A DNA stretch of 28,905 nt, from assembly GCA_036742665.1 (NCBI GenBank), contig DAINQP010000050.1, positions 1 through 28,905 on the forward strand, read 5' to 3'. How positions within the stretch are numbered: the stretch's first letter is position 1; every line of letters begins with the position of its first letter. The translations under genes and the position numbers were made by a program. Positions 1 through 8,101 of this stretch are shown here, piece by piece. The notes under the pieces are model-generated. The model saw nothing but the letters and a program-made list of their open reading frames with translations, searched no databases and was not told where the DNA came from. This stretch comes from Gp6-AA40 sp036742665. GTDB lineage: Bacteria; Acidobacteriota; Vicinamibacteria; Vicinamibacterales; UBA2999.

Positions 1-33
1 CTTCCGCCGCACGGCTTTCTTCTTCTTGGCCAT
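1..33 (-). CDS. Start of a lysine-rich protein (partial, runs off the left edge)
   Basis: On the minus strand an ATG at 33 opens a frame reading MAKKKKAVRRK up to the window edge. The basic, lysine-rich N-terminus is like that of many small nucleic-acid-binding or ribosome-associated proteins, but eleven residues identify nothing. No clear Shine-Dalgarno sequence precedes it, so even the start is tentative. Confidence 0.3.
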   Translation of the reverse strand, partial: MAKKKKAVRRK

Positions 34-83
34 CGCGCCGTGAGTCTAACGCACTCATCCATTTTCTAATCTCGAACGTCTGA

Positions 84-314
84 CGCGCCCTGAATCTCCT
101 GCAGGATGTCCGATTTGCGGCGCGCGTGCTCCTCGAGAACCGCTGGTTTAGCCTCATGGCGGCTGTTGTGCTCGCCCTGGGCATCGGCGAACAACGCGGT
201 GTTTACCCTCGTCAACGCCGTTGTCGGTAGACAAATCCGTTCAAAGACGACTCGCCGGGTGCTCCGCAGGCGTCATGGCTGACGGTCGTCGGCGTGGTGC
301 CGAACGTGCGTGGA
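84..314 (+). pseudogene. Remnant of an ADOP-family (MacB/FtsX-like) ABC permease
   Basis: Two short stretches of an Acidobacteria-type ADOP permease lie here in different frames. Positions 93-188 encode LLQDVRFAARVLL followed by a hydrophobic segment ending VVLALGIG, the typical N-terminal start of the first membrane helix. Two bases are then missing, and NNAVFTLVNAVV continues in the next frame (190-225). A second frameshift near 238-242 leads to FKDDSPGAPQASWLTVVGVV (240-299), which matches the periplasmic-core segment that normally lies hundreds of residues further on, and a stop at 315. The gene has therefore lost most of its middle as well as its frame. The family assignment is from motif recognition; the frameshifts and missing span are seen directly. 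Confidence 0.6.
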
Positions 315-315
315 T

Positions 316-856
316 GAAGATCGGCGGCAACTGGACTTTCGACAACCGCTACATCGTCTATACCGGCTCGGATCCACGAACCAAGCTCGATCTGTGGATG
401 CTTTCAGTTGCGGACCGGAAACCGATTCCATTCCTCCAGAGCCCGTTCAACGAGATGCACGGACAGGTCTCGCCGGATGGCCGCTGGATCGCGTATGCCT
501 CCGACGAGTCGGGTACGTGGGAAGTCTACGTGCAAACATTCCCGGCGCCCGGTGCCAAACGGACCATCTCTGTCGGGGGTGGCGCGGAGCCGTACTGGCG
601 TCGCGACGGGCGGGAGTTGTTCTACCTGGCGCCTGACGGAACCCTGATGGCGGTTCCAGTGAAGAACCACGGCGACGCTTTCGAGGTCGGACGCGCCCTG
701 CCGCTGTTCCAGGCCCGCATCCCCGCAGACATCATCACCTTCCGCAACCACTATGCGCCGTCCGGCGACGGGCAGCGGTTTCTGGTCGATTCCGCAGACG
801 ATCACGAACCGATCAGCGTCGTTGTGAACTGGACCGCCCTGCTGTCAGCCCACTGA
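316..856 (+). pseudogene. C-terminal fragment of a PD40/TolB-like sensor, probably from a Ser/Thr kinase
   Basis: The frame open from about 316 to the TGA at 854-856 encodes WD40/PD40 (TolB-like) beta-propeller blades: an RYIVYTGSDP blade, then SPDGRWIAYASDESG, then WRRDGRELFYLAPDG, and an ending VVNWTALL. This is the usual C-terminal part of Acidobacteria eukaryote-like protein kinases and related PD40 proteins, normally preceded by a kinase domain and several more blades. Here only about 180 residues remain, directly joined to the ADOP permease relic. An ATG at 221 is in frame but reads through the wrong frame of that relic, so it is unlikely to be a true start. A short expressed protein cannot be excluded. 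Confidence 0.55.
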
Positions 857-884
857 GGCCCTCGACAAGTTCGGATCAAAGGTC

Positions 885-914
885 TTGACCTCAGACTGAA
901 TTAGGACCTAAATA
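885..914 (+). promoter_or_regulatory. Candidate sigma70-type promoter for the TonB-dependent transporter
   Basis: TTGACC at 885-890 is followed after 17-18 bases by CTAAAT/TAAATA at 908-914, in a locally AT-richer stretch of the otherwise GC-rich intergenic region 857-1038. It would leave a leader of about 120 bases before the ATG at 1039. The match is by eye and unsupported by other evidence. Confidence 0.35.
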
Positions 915-1038
915 CGGGCCGCTCGTCTCGCGTCGTTCGATAAACGGTCGCTCCCACTCGCTGGTCTCGGCAATCGGTCGGTCCCCTCGCTGGTCATCGT
1001 CTCCGGGTTGCTCTGGTCTTCTGCCAAAGGAGCAGCGC

Positions 1039-4000
1039 ATGTTGAAACGTGCCCTATGCGTGGTCGTTTGTCTGTTTCTCTCAATGCCTGCCTTCGCTCA
1101 GACACTCGGCACCATCACCGGTGAAGTGAAGGACTCCTCTGGTGGCGCGATTCCTGGCGCCACGGTGACGGCGCAGAACGTCGGAACCAATGCAACTCGG
1201 ACGCAGCAAAGTAACGAAGTTGGAGCCTTCGCCTTCCCGGCGATGCCGCCGGGTTCGTATCTCGTTAAAGCTGAGCTGCAGGGCTTCAGGCCGGCGCAGA
1301 ACAGTGTGGAACTTCACGTGGAGGAAACGCTCCGTGTGAATCTCGCACTCGAGGTGGGTGGCATTACGGAAACCACTGAGGTGACGGCCGTGACCTCCCT
1401 CATCACGACCGAGAACGCGACGGTTGGCACGGTCATCGAGAACCGGCGGATCGTCGAGTTGCCGCTCAATGGCCGCAACTATCTCAGTCTCATCGCGCTC
1501 AGCCCGAACGTGAGCGCAGGATTCGCGGGCGCCGGGCAGGCCGGCGATCGACAGGGCGGCTCGCGCTCCAACCAGCAGATTTCCATCTCCGGCCAGCGGC
1601 GAGAGTTCAACTACTACACGCTCGACGGCGTAGACAACACCGACGTCAACTTCAACACCTATATCTTCCTGCCATCGGTTGACGCGCTGGAAGAATTCAA
1701 GGTGCAGACCGGCATCTACTCCGCGGAGTTCGGACGCGCGGCGGGCCAGGTCAATGTCGTCACCAAGTCGGGTTCGAACGCCTTCCACGGCACCGTCTTC
1801 GAGTTCCACCGTAATGACAAGTTCGACGCCCGTCCGTACGCGTTCACGGCCGCTCAGGCTGCCGCGCCCAAACCCGACTTCAGGTGGCATCAGTTCGGCT
1901 ACACGGCGACTGGCCCCATCGCCAGCAACCGGTTGTTCTTCATGTCGAACTACGAGGGCTACAAGGATGACAAGACGTTCCTGACGCCCTTCACCGTACC
2001 CACGACGGCGATGCGGTCCGGCGACTTCTCGGCAGTCGGCAATCCGCTGATTGATCCCGCGACCTGCACCGTCGCCGGGACATCGCGAGCGTGCCAGACC
2101 TTCGCCGGCAACCGCATTCCGACCGGCCGCATCAGCCCGCTCTCGCAGAAACTCCTCGAGTTCTATCCGGAGCCGAACGCATCGGGCACGGAAAACAATT
2201 ACATCTCGCGGCAGGATCGCGTGATCGACCGCAAGCAGTACACCTCGCGCTTCGACTTCGTCCAGAGCTCGATGTCGAACTGGATGGGCCGGTACAGCTG
2301 GAGCCATGACGACGAAGTGAATCCGGCGTTGATGTTGAACGGCTCGAAGCTGCTCAACAGCATTCACCAGTTGATGATTGGGAATACTTACACGCTGTCA
2401 CCCACAGTGCTGAACGAATTCCGCTTCGGGTACAACTCCTTCTTCAACACCTTTGGACGTGAACTGGCGTTCGTACGCGATGTGGTCTCGGAGCTCGATA
2501 TTCCTGGTGTCTCGCCAGGCCCCGAAGAATCATGGGGAATTCCATCCATCGGCATCACCGGGTACAGCGGCTTCGGAGACAACACCGAAGGTCCGTACAC
2601 CAACCGGAACAAGGTGTTCGAGTTCACCGACAACCTCTCCTGGATCCGAGGCAGGCACTCGTTCAAGGTGGGCGCGAGCGTCCGGTTCGATCAGTACAAC
2701 CAGGTCGGCAACCAGTTCGCGCGCGGTGCGTTCGCATTCGACGGACGCGCCACGGGCTCGGCGACCGGCGTGGCGACGTCAGGCGGCGCCGCCTTCGCTG
2801 ATTTCCTGCTTGGCTACATGCGCACCTCCGAATCGGCGGTGTCGCTGGCGACGACAAACTTTCGGGCCGCGAGTCAGGCCTACTACTTCACCGATACGTG
2901 GCGCCTGCGCGACAACATGACGCTCGATCTCGGGGTCCGCTACGAGTACGTGCCACCATGGCTCGACAAGGGCGGCACGCTCATGAACGCGTACTTGCCG
3001 TTTAACGACACCGGAGCACCGGTGGCCGACCTGTCCCGCCATCCGGTACTCGTTCGAATCGGAGAGGGCGACTTCTATCAGGACTCACCGATCCGGTTCG
3101 CGCCCAACATCAAGACGTCGCGCGATGGCGAGCTAGGAGGGCGTCTCGTCGATGATGACAAGTTGAACTTCGCTCCGCGGGTCGGGTGGGCGTGGACGCC
3201 GAGCGACAGCTGGTCGCTGCGCGCAGGCGCGGGCGTCTTCTACATGCAGGACACGGGGAATCCGCGCTTCGACATGGCTCGCAACGCGGCGGGCCGCCGG
3301 CAGGACACCTCCGACCCGCTCCTCCTGAATCTGAATTGGAACGCACCATTCGCCGGAGCAGGCGCCAACGCGTGCGGGGTACAACCACCTCTTGTCTGCG
3401 TGGTGAACCACTACGTTCTCGGCAACATGTACGACCGCAAGACACCGTACATGATTCAGTATGTCTTCAACTATCAACGGCAGTTGGATCGCGCCACGGC
3501 GTTCGAAATCGGCTACCTCGGATCGCGCAGCAAGCGGCTCGAACGGATGTTCGATGCGAATGAAGTCACGCCGGGGCCCGGTAGCCTCCAGGCGCGGCGA
3601 CCCTATCCGGAGTTCACCAAGATCCAGGAGATCGGCAACGTCGCCGAGGCCAAGTACAACTCGATGGCCCTGAAGCTCACACGGCGGCTCAATCGAGGAC
3701 TGTCAGCCCTCGTCGGCTACACGCTCTCGAAATCCACGGACAACGGCAGCGGCATTCGCGTGCTCACTGGGGACGCGCTGTTCCCGCAGAACAGCAACTG
3801 CTTCGAGTGCGAATGGGGGCTGTCGATCTTCGACGTCCGGCACCGGTTCGTGGCATCGGTGCTCTGGGAGCTGCCGTTCGGGCCGGGCAAGCCGTTCGCA
3901 CAGACCGGCGTGAGCAGCGCGCTGTTCGGCGGATGGCAGATCAGCGCCATCGTGAACAAGTCGAGCGGCTTCCCAAGAGACCCGGCGGCCGGCACGGATA

Positions 4001-4371
4001 TTCCCAACACGGGCGCGCAGACCTACCGTCCGAACCTCGTGAGCGGTCAGGATCCCAACGACGGGCCAAGGACGGTGCAGCAGTGGTTCAATACTGCGGC
4101 GTTCGCGCGTCCCGACGTGTTCACCTACGGGAACGCCGGTCGCAACATCGTCATCGGACCGGGCATTTTCTCGACAGACGCCTCGCTCATCCGGAATTTC
4201 ACTCTCGGCGGCCTCAGATCGCTGCAGTTCCGGCTGGAAGCGTTCAATCTGTTCAACAATCCGGTGTGGGGCGATCCCAACATGTCGATGGCGAGTCCGC
4301 TGTACGGGACGATCAACTCGACGAGAACGCCGATGCGTGAGTTGCAGATCGGCGTGAAGTTCGCGTTCTGA
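1039..4371 (+). CDS. Oar-like TonB-dependent outer-membrane transporter with carboxypeptidase-regulatory domain
   Basis: This 1110-residue protein has a signal peptide (residues 1-20, cleavage after AFA). A carboxypeptidase-D regulatory-like beta-sandwich follows at about 22-105 (GTITGEVKDSSGGAIPGATV). A plug domain lies at roughly 115-250 (YYTLDGVDNTDVNF, EFGRAAGQVNVVTKSG), then a long beta-barrel ending in a terminal phenylalanine (IGVKFAF), the usual barrel-assembly signal. The order and length match the Oar/TonB-dependent receptor family abundant in Acidobacteria, which imports large substrates or adheres to surfaces. The start is set by AAAGGAG at 1026-1032, six bases before the ATG. No partner gene is adjacent, so the substrate is unknown. 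A large open frame on the other strand (1081-2367) is a codon-bias shadow. Confidence 0.93.
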   Translation: MLKRALCVVVCLFLSMPAFAQTLGTITGEVKDSSGGAIPGATVTAQNVGTNATRTQQSNEVGAFAFPAMPPGSYLVKAELQGFRPAQNSVELHVEETLRVNLALEVGGITETTEVTAVTSLITTENATVGTVIENRRIVELPLNGRNYLSLIALSPNVSAGFAGAGQAGDRQGGSRSNQQISISGQRREFNYYTLDGVDNTDVNFNTYIFLPSVDALEEFKVQTGIYSAEFGRAAGQVNVVTKSGSNAFHGTVFEFHRNDKFDARPYAFTAAQAAAPKPDFRWHQFGYTATGPIASNRLFFMSNYEGYKDDKTFLTPFTVPTTAMRSGDFSAVGNPLIDPATCTVAGTSRACQTFAGNRIPTGRISPLSQKLLEFYPEPNASGTENNYISRQDRVIDRKQYTSRFDFVQSSMSNWMGRYSWSHDDEVNPALMLNGSKLLNSIHQLMIGNTYTLSPTVLNEFRFGYNSFFNTFGRELAFVRDVVSELDIPGVSPGPEESWGIPSIGITGYSGFGDNTEGPYTNRNKVFEFTDNLSWIRGRHSFKVGASVRFDQYNQVGNQFARGAFAFDGRATGSATGVATSGGAAFADFLLGYMRTSESAVSLATTNFRAASQAYYFTDTWRLRDNMTLDLGVRYEYVPPWLDKGGTLMNAYLPFNDTGAPVADLSRHPVLVRIGEGDFYQDSPIRFAPNIKTSRDGELGGRLVDDDKLNFAPRVGWAWTPSDSWSLRAGAGVFYMQDTGNPRFDMARNAAGRRQDTSDPLLLNLNWNAPFAGAGANACGVQPPLVCVVNHYVLGNMYDRKTPYMIQYVFNYQRQLDRATAFEIGYLGSRSKRLERMFDANEVTPGPGSLQARRPYPEFTKIQEIGNVAEAKYNSMALKLTRRLNRGLSALVGYTLSKSTDNGSGIRVLTGDALFPQNSNCFECEWGLSIFDVRHRFVASVLWELPFGPGKPFAQTGVSSALFGGWQISAIVNKSSGFPRDPAAGTDIPNTGAQTYRPNLVSGQDPNDGPRTVQQWFNTAAFARPDVFTYGNAGRNIVIGPGIFSTDASLIRNFTLGGLRSLQFRLEAFNLFNNPVWGDPNMSMASPLYGTINSTRTPMRELQIGVKFAF

Positions 4372-4384
4372 GCACCTTTCATCA

Positions 4385-4410
4385 CGTCCGGGAGGCACAC
4401 CTCCCGGACG
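4385..4410. terminator. Strong hairpin between convergent genes
   Basis: CGTCCGGGAGG and CCTCCCGGACG form a perfect 11-bp stem around a CACA loop, 14 bases after the transporter stop and 11 bases before the stop of the convergent hydrolase gene. Neither side carries a clear U-run, so it may act as a bidirectional transcript-end stabiliser rather than a classical intrinsic terminator. Confidence 0.65.
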
Positions 4411-4420
4411 CGCCATCGCT

Positions 4421-5197
4421 TCAGTTGTTCGTCAAAAGACGCTGCGCCTCGGCGCAGTTGCCGGTCATCTCGAAATAGCGTTGCACGGTGGCGGCGTCGC
4501 TTTCGTACGGGTGCTTCTCGCCCGCCGCGCGCGGCAACTGCGCAATGCGGACCCGGTCATACGCGCGATCGAACTCGGTGTGATTCGACATCAGGATGGT
4601 GGCTCCCGCTGTGCGCGCGGCATCGGCCATCTTCTTCTGGCTGTCGCGATACACAGCGAATGCCTGCGCCTGCCGCGGGAAGTTGAAGGCAGTGCCGCCG
4701 GAATACGCCACCGTCAGCGTACGGCCCCGATCTTTCACCGGAAAGATAAACGAGAGCGTGCCAGGCGTATGACCGGGCGTGGCGATGACATCGACCGTCG
4801 TATCGCCGAGCGTGATCTTCCGGCCTTCCGGCCCCACACCGACATCTCGCTTCGGCACGCCACCTGCGGCAGTGGAGGGGCGCTGCACCGTGGCGTCCCA
4901 GTCCGACACGCCCATCACCACCTTGGCGCCGTAGCGGCTTTGCAGGAGCGCCGCGCCCTGGTCGTGGTCGCCATGCGCGTGGCTGATCACGACGTATTTG
5001 ATGTCGCGTGGATTCAATCCGAGCCCGCTCAGCCCCTCGACGATCTCCGGCTCGATCGCGTAATCAAAGAGCGTGTCGATGACGATGATGCCGTCGCTGG
5101 TGGTCAGTGCCCACGCGGAGTGGATCCGAGTGCCGATGAAATAGAGGTTGTCGAACACCTTGAACGGCTGCGCGTACCACGTCGCGCGGTCGGGCAC
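4421..5197 (-). CDS. Metallo-beta-lactamase-fold hydrolase (class B3-like), export signal apparently missing
   Basis: The product, 258 residues from the GTG at 5197, has the zinc-binding set of the metallo-beta-lactamase fold in B3-like spacing: H73-x-H75-x-D77-H78 (SHAHGDH), H143 in TPGHTPG and H206 in SNHTEF. Family members cleave beta-lactams, lactones or similar esters; the substrate here cannot be told. No Shine-Dalgarno sequence precedes the GTG. The frame stays open upstream to a stop at 5306-5308 and reads a Gly/Ala/Pro-rich linker (NLATGTGGGG, then AANAAPAARV), which in relatives follows a signal peptide. Here it runs instead into the 3' end of the DUF1003 gene. The protein may be truncated and cytoplasmic, or the start may lie further up at a non-standard codon. 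Confidence 0.85.
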   Translation of the reverse strand: MPDRATWYAQPFKVFDNLYFIGTRIHSAWALTTSDGIIVIDTLFDYAIEPEIVEGLSGLGLNPRDIKYVVISHAHGDHDQGAALLQSRYGAKVVMGVSDWDATVQRPSTAAGGVPKRDVGVGPEGRKITLGDTTVDVIATPGHTPGTLSFIFPVKDRGRTLTVAYSGGTAFNFPRQAQAFAVYRDSQKKMADAARTAGATILMSNHTEFDRAYDRVRIAQLPRAAGEKHPYESDAATVQRYFEMTGNCAEAQRLLTNN

Positions 5198-5301
5198 TAC
5201 GCGTGCCGCAGGCGCGGCATTCGCCGCTCCACGACCGCCGCCGCCAGTGCCGGTGGCGAGATTGTCGGGCGCGACGCGCAGGATATCTCGGCGTACCCGA
5301 G

Positions 5302-5880
5302 TCAGTCAGCGCCTGGGCCATCCTGCTGTGTGGCCTTCGGCAGCTCCTGCTCGAGTGTCTGCATCAGATCGTAGACGCTTGTCTCTTCGGTCAGCTTTTC
5401 CGTACGCGCGTCCGCATCCTCGAGTTCAACACCGAGCCGCTCCGAAATACGGCGCAGCATGCGGAGCACCACAGTCATTTCCTGTTCGGCGAGAAGGTCC
5501 ACCTGCAGATTCAAGTGGTCACGCTGATCGCTCTGCGCTGCCATCCGGTTCTGCTTGATCAGCACGAACGTCGCGATCAGCACGCCCTCGAGCGACACGA
5601 TGAACGTCAGCAGTCCATACGGGTAGGGATCGAAGCGGAGCGGCGAGGATGCGAGCGCATTCCACGCCGCCCACCCCGTGAACAGGGCAATGTGACAGAG
5701 CACGAACCACAGGCTGCCGGCGAACGCGCTGATCGCGTCGCTGATGCGATCGGACCAGCGCGCGTCGGCGAGAGCTCTCCGCTCGAGATCAACGATGGCG
5801 CGAATGTTTTCTGCCGCCGGGCTGCCCGAGCGCGCCTCACTACGGCTGCGACGGTTTTCCGGCGACCTTTGCGGCGGCAT
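5302..5880 (-). CDS. DUF1003 family inner-membrane protein
   Basis: Counting from the ATG at 5880 this is a 192-residue protein. It has the DUF1003 core: an amphipathic ENIRAIVDLERRAL segment, DRISDAISAFAGS, then two membrane helices (about 57-76 and 90-108). Between them is the typical PYPYGLLTFIVSLEG turn, and after them IKQNRMAAQSDQRDHLNLQV leading to a charged C-terminal coil. DUF1003 proteins are small membrane proteins of unknown biochemical role. The start is uncertain: in-frame ATGs at 5955, 5901 and 5880 all lie inside the upstream DUF3618 gene and none has a good ribosome site, while the recognisable domain begins only about where that gene ends (5840). The gene belongs to the minus-strand envelope operon. 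Confidence 0.8.
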   Translation of the reverse strand: MPPQRSPENRRSRSEARSGSPAAENIRAIVDLERRALADARWSDRISDAISAFAGSLWFVLCHIALFTGWAAWNALASSPLRFDPYPYGLLTFIVSLEGVLIATFVLIKQNRMAAQSDQRDHLNLQVDLLAEQEMTVVLRMLRRISERLGVELEDADARTEKLTEETSVYDLMQTLEQELPKATQQDGPGAD

Positions 5881-6835
5881 CGGCCACGGTGCTCGCAGCA
5901 TCCTGAACCTGGTTGGCAGCGTCGCGCGCCATGTCGCGAGCACGTCCCACCACATTGTCCCGCGTCTCGCCCATCAACTCGTTTTCGGTCTCCGTTTCGG
6001 GCACGGCCATTCCGAACGCGGCCCCGAGCATCAGGGCGCCGGCACCGACCAGCAGTGGATTCTCCTGCACCATGCGCTGGAGCTGGTTCTGACGTCGCCT
6101 CACTATCCGTCGCATGGAATCGGTGGCGTCGGAGGCGTACTCGCGTGTGCGTGAGGCGATCTGGCTTGCCGATTCGCCGAGGCCCTGTTCCTCGCCGGAC
6201 GGGTCGCGCCATCGCGAGGAGTACTCCCACTCGCGAGACTCAGCGCTCGAGAACGCCAGCCAGGTAAGGCCGACACCGGCCAGTGTCGCCGGGAGCGGAT
6301 TGTTGCGAATCCTATTTACCAGAGCGTTCTCACTCTGGCCACCGTAGAGCGCCTCGTCACGCGTCCACTCGCCTCCGTATTCGCGGTAGTCGCCCTGGTC
6401 GCGCCGCCTGCGGTAGCTGTTGTTCGACGAGGCCTGGCGAGCGATCAGCCACGCTGCGCCGATCCCAATCAGTGCCAGCGGAAACGGATTTTGCCGGGCC
6501 CGGTCGGTCATGCCCCTCGCTGCGTCGCGCGTGTAGTCCATAGCCTGCTGCGCCGTCTGACTTGCGGTGTCGGCCATTTCACGTACCCTCTCAGTCGCCG
6601 CGCTCTTCACGCGGTCCGTGGCGCTGGCCACGATGTTGCGCGGCTTCAGTTTTTCCTGGATCGCGTCGATCGTCTCGGCCATCTCGACGCGCGTTTCTTC
6701 AATCTCGTCGCGGATCTCACGAGTCCGCTCGTCGACGTTGCCGCCGTCATCGGCGGCGTCACCGGCCGTGGTCTCGGCCGTTCGACCGGTCACAACGTCC
6801 GGGTCTTTTCTCACGCGCCCTGGCGTGTCGTCCAT
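5840..6835 (-). CDS. DUF3618 family membrane protein with three NP-hydrophobic segments
   Basis: This 331-residue protein begins with an acidic stretch. The DUF3618 signature helix follows at about 38-66 (REIRDEIEETRVEMAETIDA), then alternating amphipathic coils and short membrane segments at about 116-133, 178-196 and 258-279. Each membrane segment is introduced by a similar Arg-x-Asn-Pro type motif (RQNPFPLAL, RNNPLPATL, QENPLLVGA), suggesting internal triplication. The ends are coil-rich, with alanine heptads near the C-terminus. The family resembles YqjD/ElaB-type envelope proteins linked to stress and stationary phase. AAGGAG eight bases before the ATG fixes the start, which overlaps the holin-like gene by 25 bases, so the two are translationally coupled. 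Confidence 0.87.
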   Translation of the reverse strand: MDDTPGRVRKDPDVVTGRTAETTAGDAADDGGNVDERTREIRDEIEETRVEMAETIDAIQEKLKPRNIVASATDRVKSAATERVREMADTASQTAQQAMDYTRDAARGMTDRARQNPFPLALIGIGAAWLIARQASSNNSYRRRRDQGDYREYGGEWTRDEALYGGQSENALVNRIRNNPLPATLAGVGLTWLAFSSAESREWEYSSRWRDPSGEEQGLGESASQIASRTREYASDATDSMRRIVRRRQNQLQRMVQENPLLVGAGALMLGAAFGMAVPETETENELMGETRDNVVGRARDMARDAANQVQDAASTVADAAAKVAGKPSQP

Positions 6836-7209
6836 GTGGCGGTCTCCTTTAGTGTCTCGATCGTCTGCGTGGGCGCAATACCGGTGCGCTTCACCTGGAC
6901 GAGGCCTTTGTTGACGAGCACGTAGCCGGCGATCAGGGTCACCATGGCAACGAGCAATGCCGAGAGCCAGGGGGCGACGCCGATCTCCGCCAGTCCAATC
7001 ACGATGGCGGCCAGCAGCACCAGCAGGCCGGCATGCACCAACGCGCCGCCAGCGGCAGCGATACCGGCGCCGGTCGCCGCCGTCCTCGCTTTGGAGGTCA
7101 TCTCCGCCGTGGCGAGTTGGACCTCTTTGCGAACGAGCTGAGCGGTCTCGCGTGATAGTTCCGTGAACAGCTCACCCAGCGAGCGGTCATCCTTGCGGTC
7201 CGCCATCAT
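6811..7209 (-). CDS. Phage-holin-like (YqjE/DUF1469 type) membrane protein
   Basis: The 132-residue product has an N-terminal amphipathic helix with the family pattern LGELFTELSRETAQLVRKEV. Two membrane helices follow (about 46-75 and 80-99, the second ending AGYVLVNKGL), then a short polar tail. This is the superfamily III holin-like fold found as YqjE in cellular operons next to DUF3618/YqjD genes. Here it is a cellular envelope protein rather than a lysis protein, since no phage genes are near. Two consecutive ATGs (7209, 7206) can serve as start. The first overlaps the stop of the upstream gene as ATGA, so the two are coupled. Confidence 0.87.
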   Translation of the reverse strand: MMADRKDDRSLGELFTELSRETAQLVRKEVQLATAEMTSKARTAATGAGIAAAGGALVHAGLLVLLAAIVIGLAEIGVAPWLSALLVAMVTLIAGYVLVNKGLVQVKRTGIAPTQTIETLKETATWTTRQGA

Positions 7210-7829
7210 GACTGCCCCGGCCGTGAGGTCGTCCTGCGTCCACGGCTCGAGCGCACGCCACCTTCGGTGCCGCCGGTCGATGGTGTCCCAGGTTCTATCT
7301 CAACCTCTGAAATCGCAATCTCGCTGACGACCGGCTCATCGTCACGTGCGCTGTAGTTGCGGTTGCCTGCGCTGTAGTCGTGGACCGTGCTCCGCCCCGT
7401 CGTCCCGCCGTAGCGCGTCCGACGCGATTCATTTCCGTAGCCGTACTCGTTCTGCTGGCGAGAGCTCTTGAAGAAGCGCGCGCCCACCAGTCCCAGCGCG
7501 AATGCCGAACTGATGAACACCGCCGGCTGACGACGTGCGAGCCGCTGCACGTCGGACATCAGCTCGTTGACGTCTTTGTCTCTGAGACGGCGTGACCAGT
7601 TATCGATCTGATCCGCCGCGTTGTCGATGTAGCCGGCGATCGTCTCGTGTCGCTCCTCGCGGAGCTTCTGCGTGCTCGACCGTACGGCGTTGGCGACCTG
7701 GCCGAGTGCATCGGTGCCTCGGTTCTTCTGAGTCGTCAGCTGCGCGGCCGCGCTTTCCTTGACGCGATTGACGATGCCGCTATTTCGTTCCTGCGCGCCT
7801 CCGACGGGCGACGTTTGTATTTCTGCCAT
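7206..7829 (-). CDS. Hypothetical membrane-anchored envelope-stress protein, first gene of the minus operon
   Basis: The product is 207 residues from the ATG at 7829. That start is chosen because GGAGG lies five bases upstream, while in-frame ATGs at 7850 and 7886 lack one. The N-half is a long amphipathic helix (IVNRVKESAAAQLTTQKNRG through DKDVNELMSDVQRLARRQP). A single hydrophobic segment AVFISSAFALGLVGARFF follows, then a polar, Arg/Gly/Ser-rich tail containing an acidic patch (VVSEIAISEVEIEPG). The layout resembles the other small envelope proteins of the operon and proteins annotated as nutrient-deprivation-induced. No enzyme motif is seen. It overlaps the holin-like gene by four bases. 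Confidence 0.75.
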   Translation of the reverse strand: MAEIQTSPVGGAQERNSGIVNRVKESAAAQLTTQKNRGTDALGQVANAVRSSTQKLREERHETIAGYIDNAADQIDNWSRRLRDKDVNELMSDVQRLARRQPAVFISSAFALGLVGARFFKSSRQQNEYGYGNESRRTRYGGTTGRSTVHDYSAGNRNYSARDDEPVVSEIAISEVEIEPGTPSTGGTEGGVRSSRGRRTTSRPGQS

Positions 7830-7953
7830 CCGTGCCTCCGATGTGCTCATGACCGACCGCACCCGCCTCTGGAAGATCCATGCCACGGCTGTTCACGCAG
7901 CAACGCCCCGTGAGCGCAGCGATCGGAACGACCCAGACAGATGTCTTTGGAAC

Positions 7954-7972
7954 GCGCACACTGTGAGTGCGC
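7954..7972. promoter_or_regulatory. Imperfect 19-bp palindrome, candidate operator between divergent operons
   Basis: GCGCACACTGTGAGTGCGC has outer arms GCGCAC/GTGCGC that are perfectly complementary, plus a further C-G pair inside. It lies 125 bases upstream of the minus-strand operon start and about 390 bases before the plus-strand one. The size and symmetry suit a dimeric regulator, but no regulator is identified. Confidence 0.35.
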
Positions 7973-8101
7973 ATGTTTGGCAGCGATCGTGTCGGTGTTC
8001 GTCCTGCGCCTTCATCAGCTCGGTGATTCCCAGAGGCTCTGGACAACTCGGTCGGCCCGTTCAGCACGAGTCGGACGAGCCTTGCGACTCGACGCCCCCT
8101 C

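Noticed and set aside
1081..2367. 428-codon minus-strand open frame opposite the transporter gene
   Set aside because: It lies wholly within the well-supported transporter gene, has no ribosome site or recognisable domain, and its Arg/Glu/Val-rich composition is that of an antisense shadow in GC-rich DNA.
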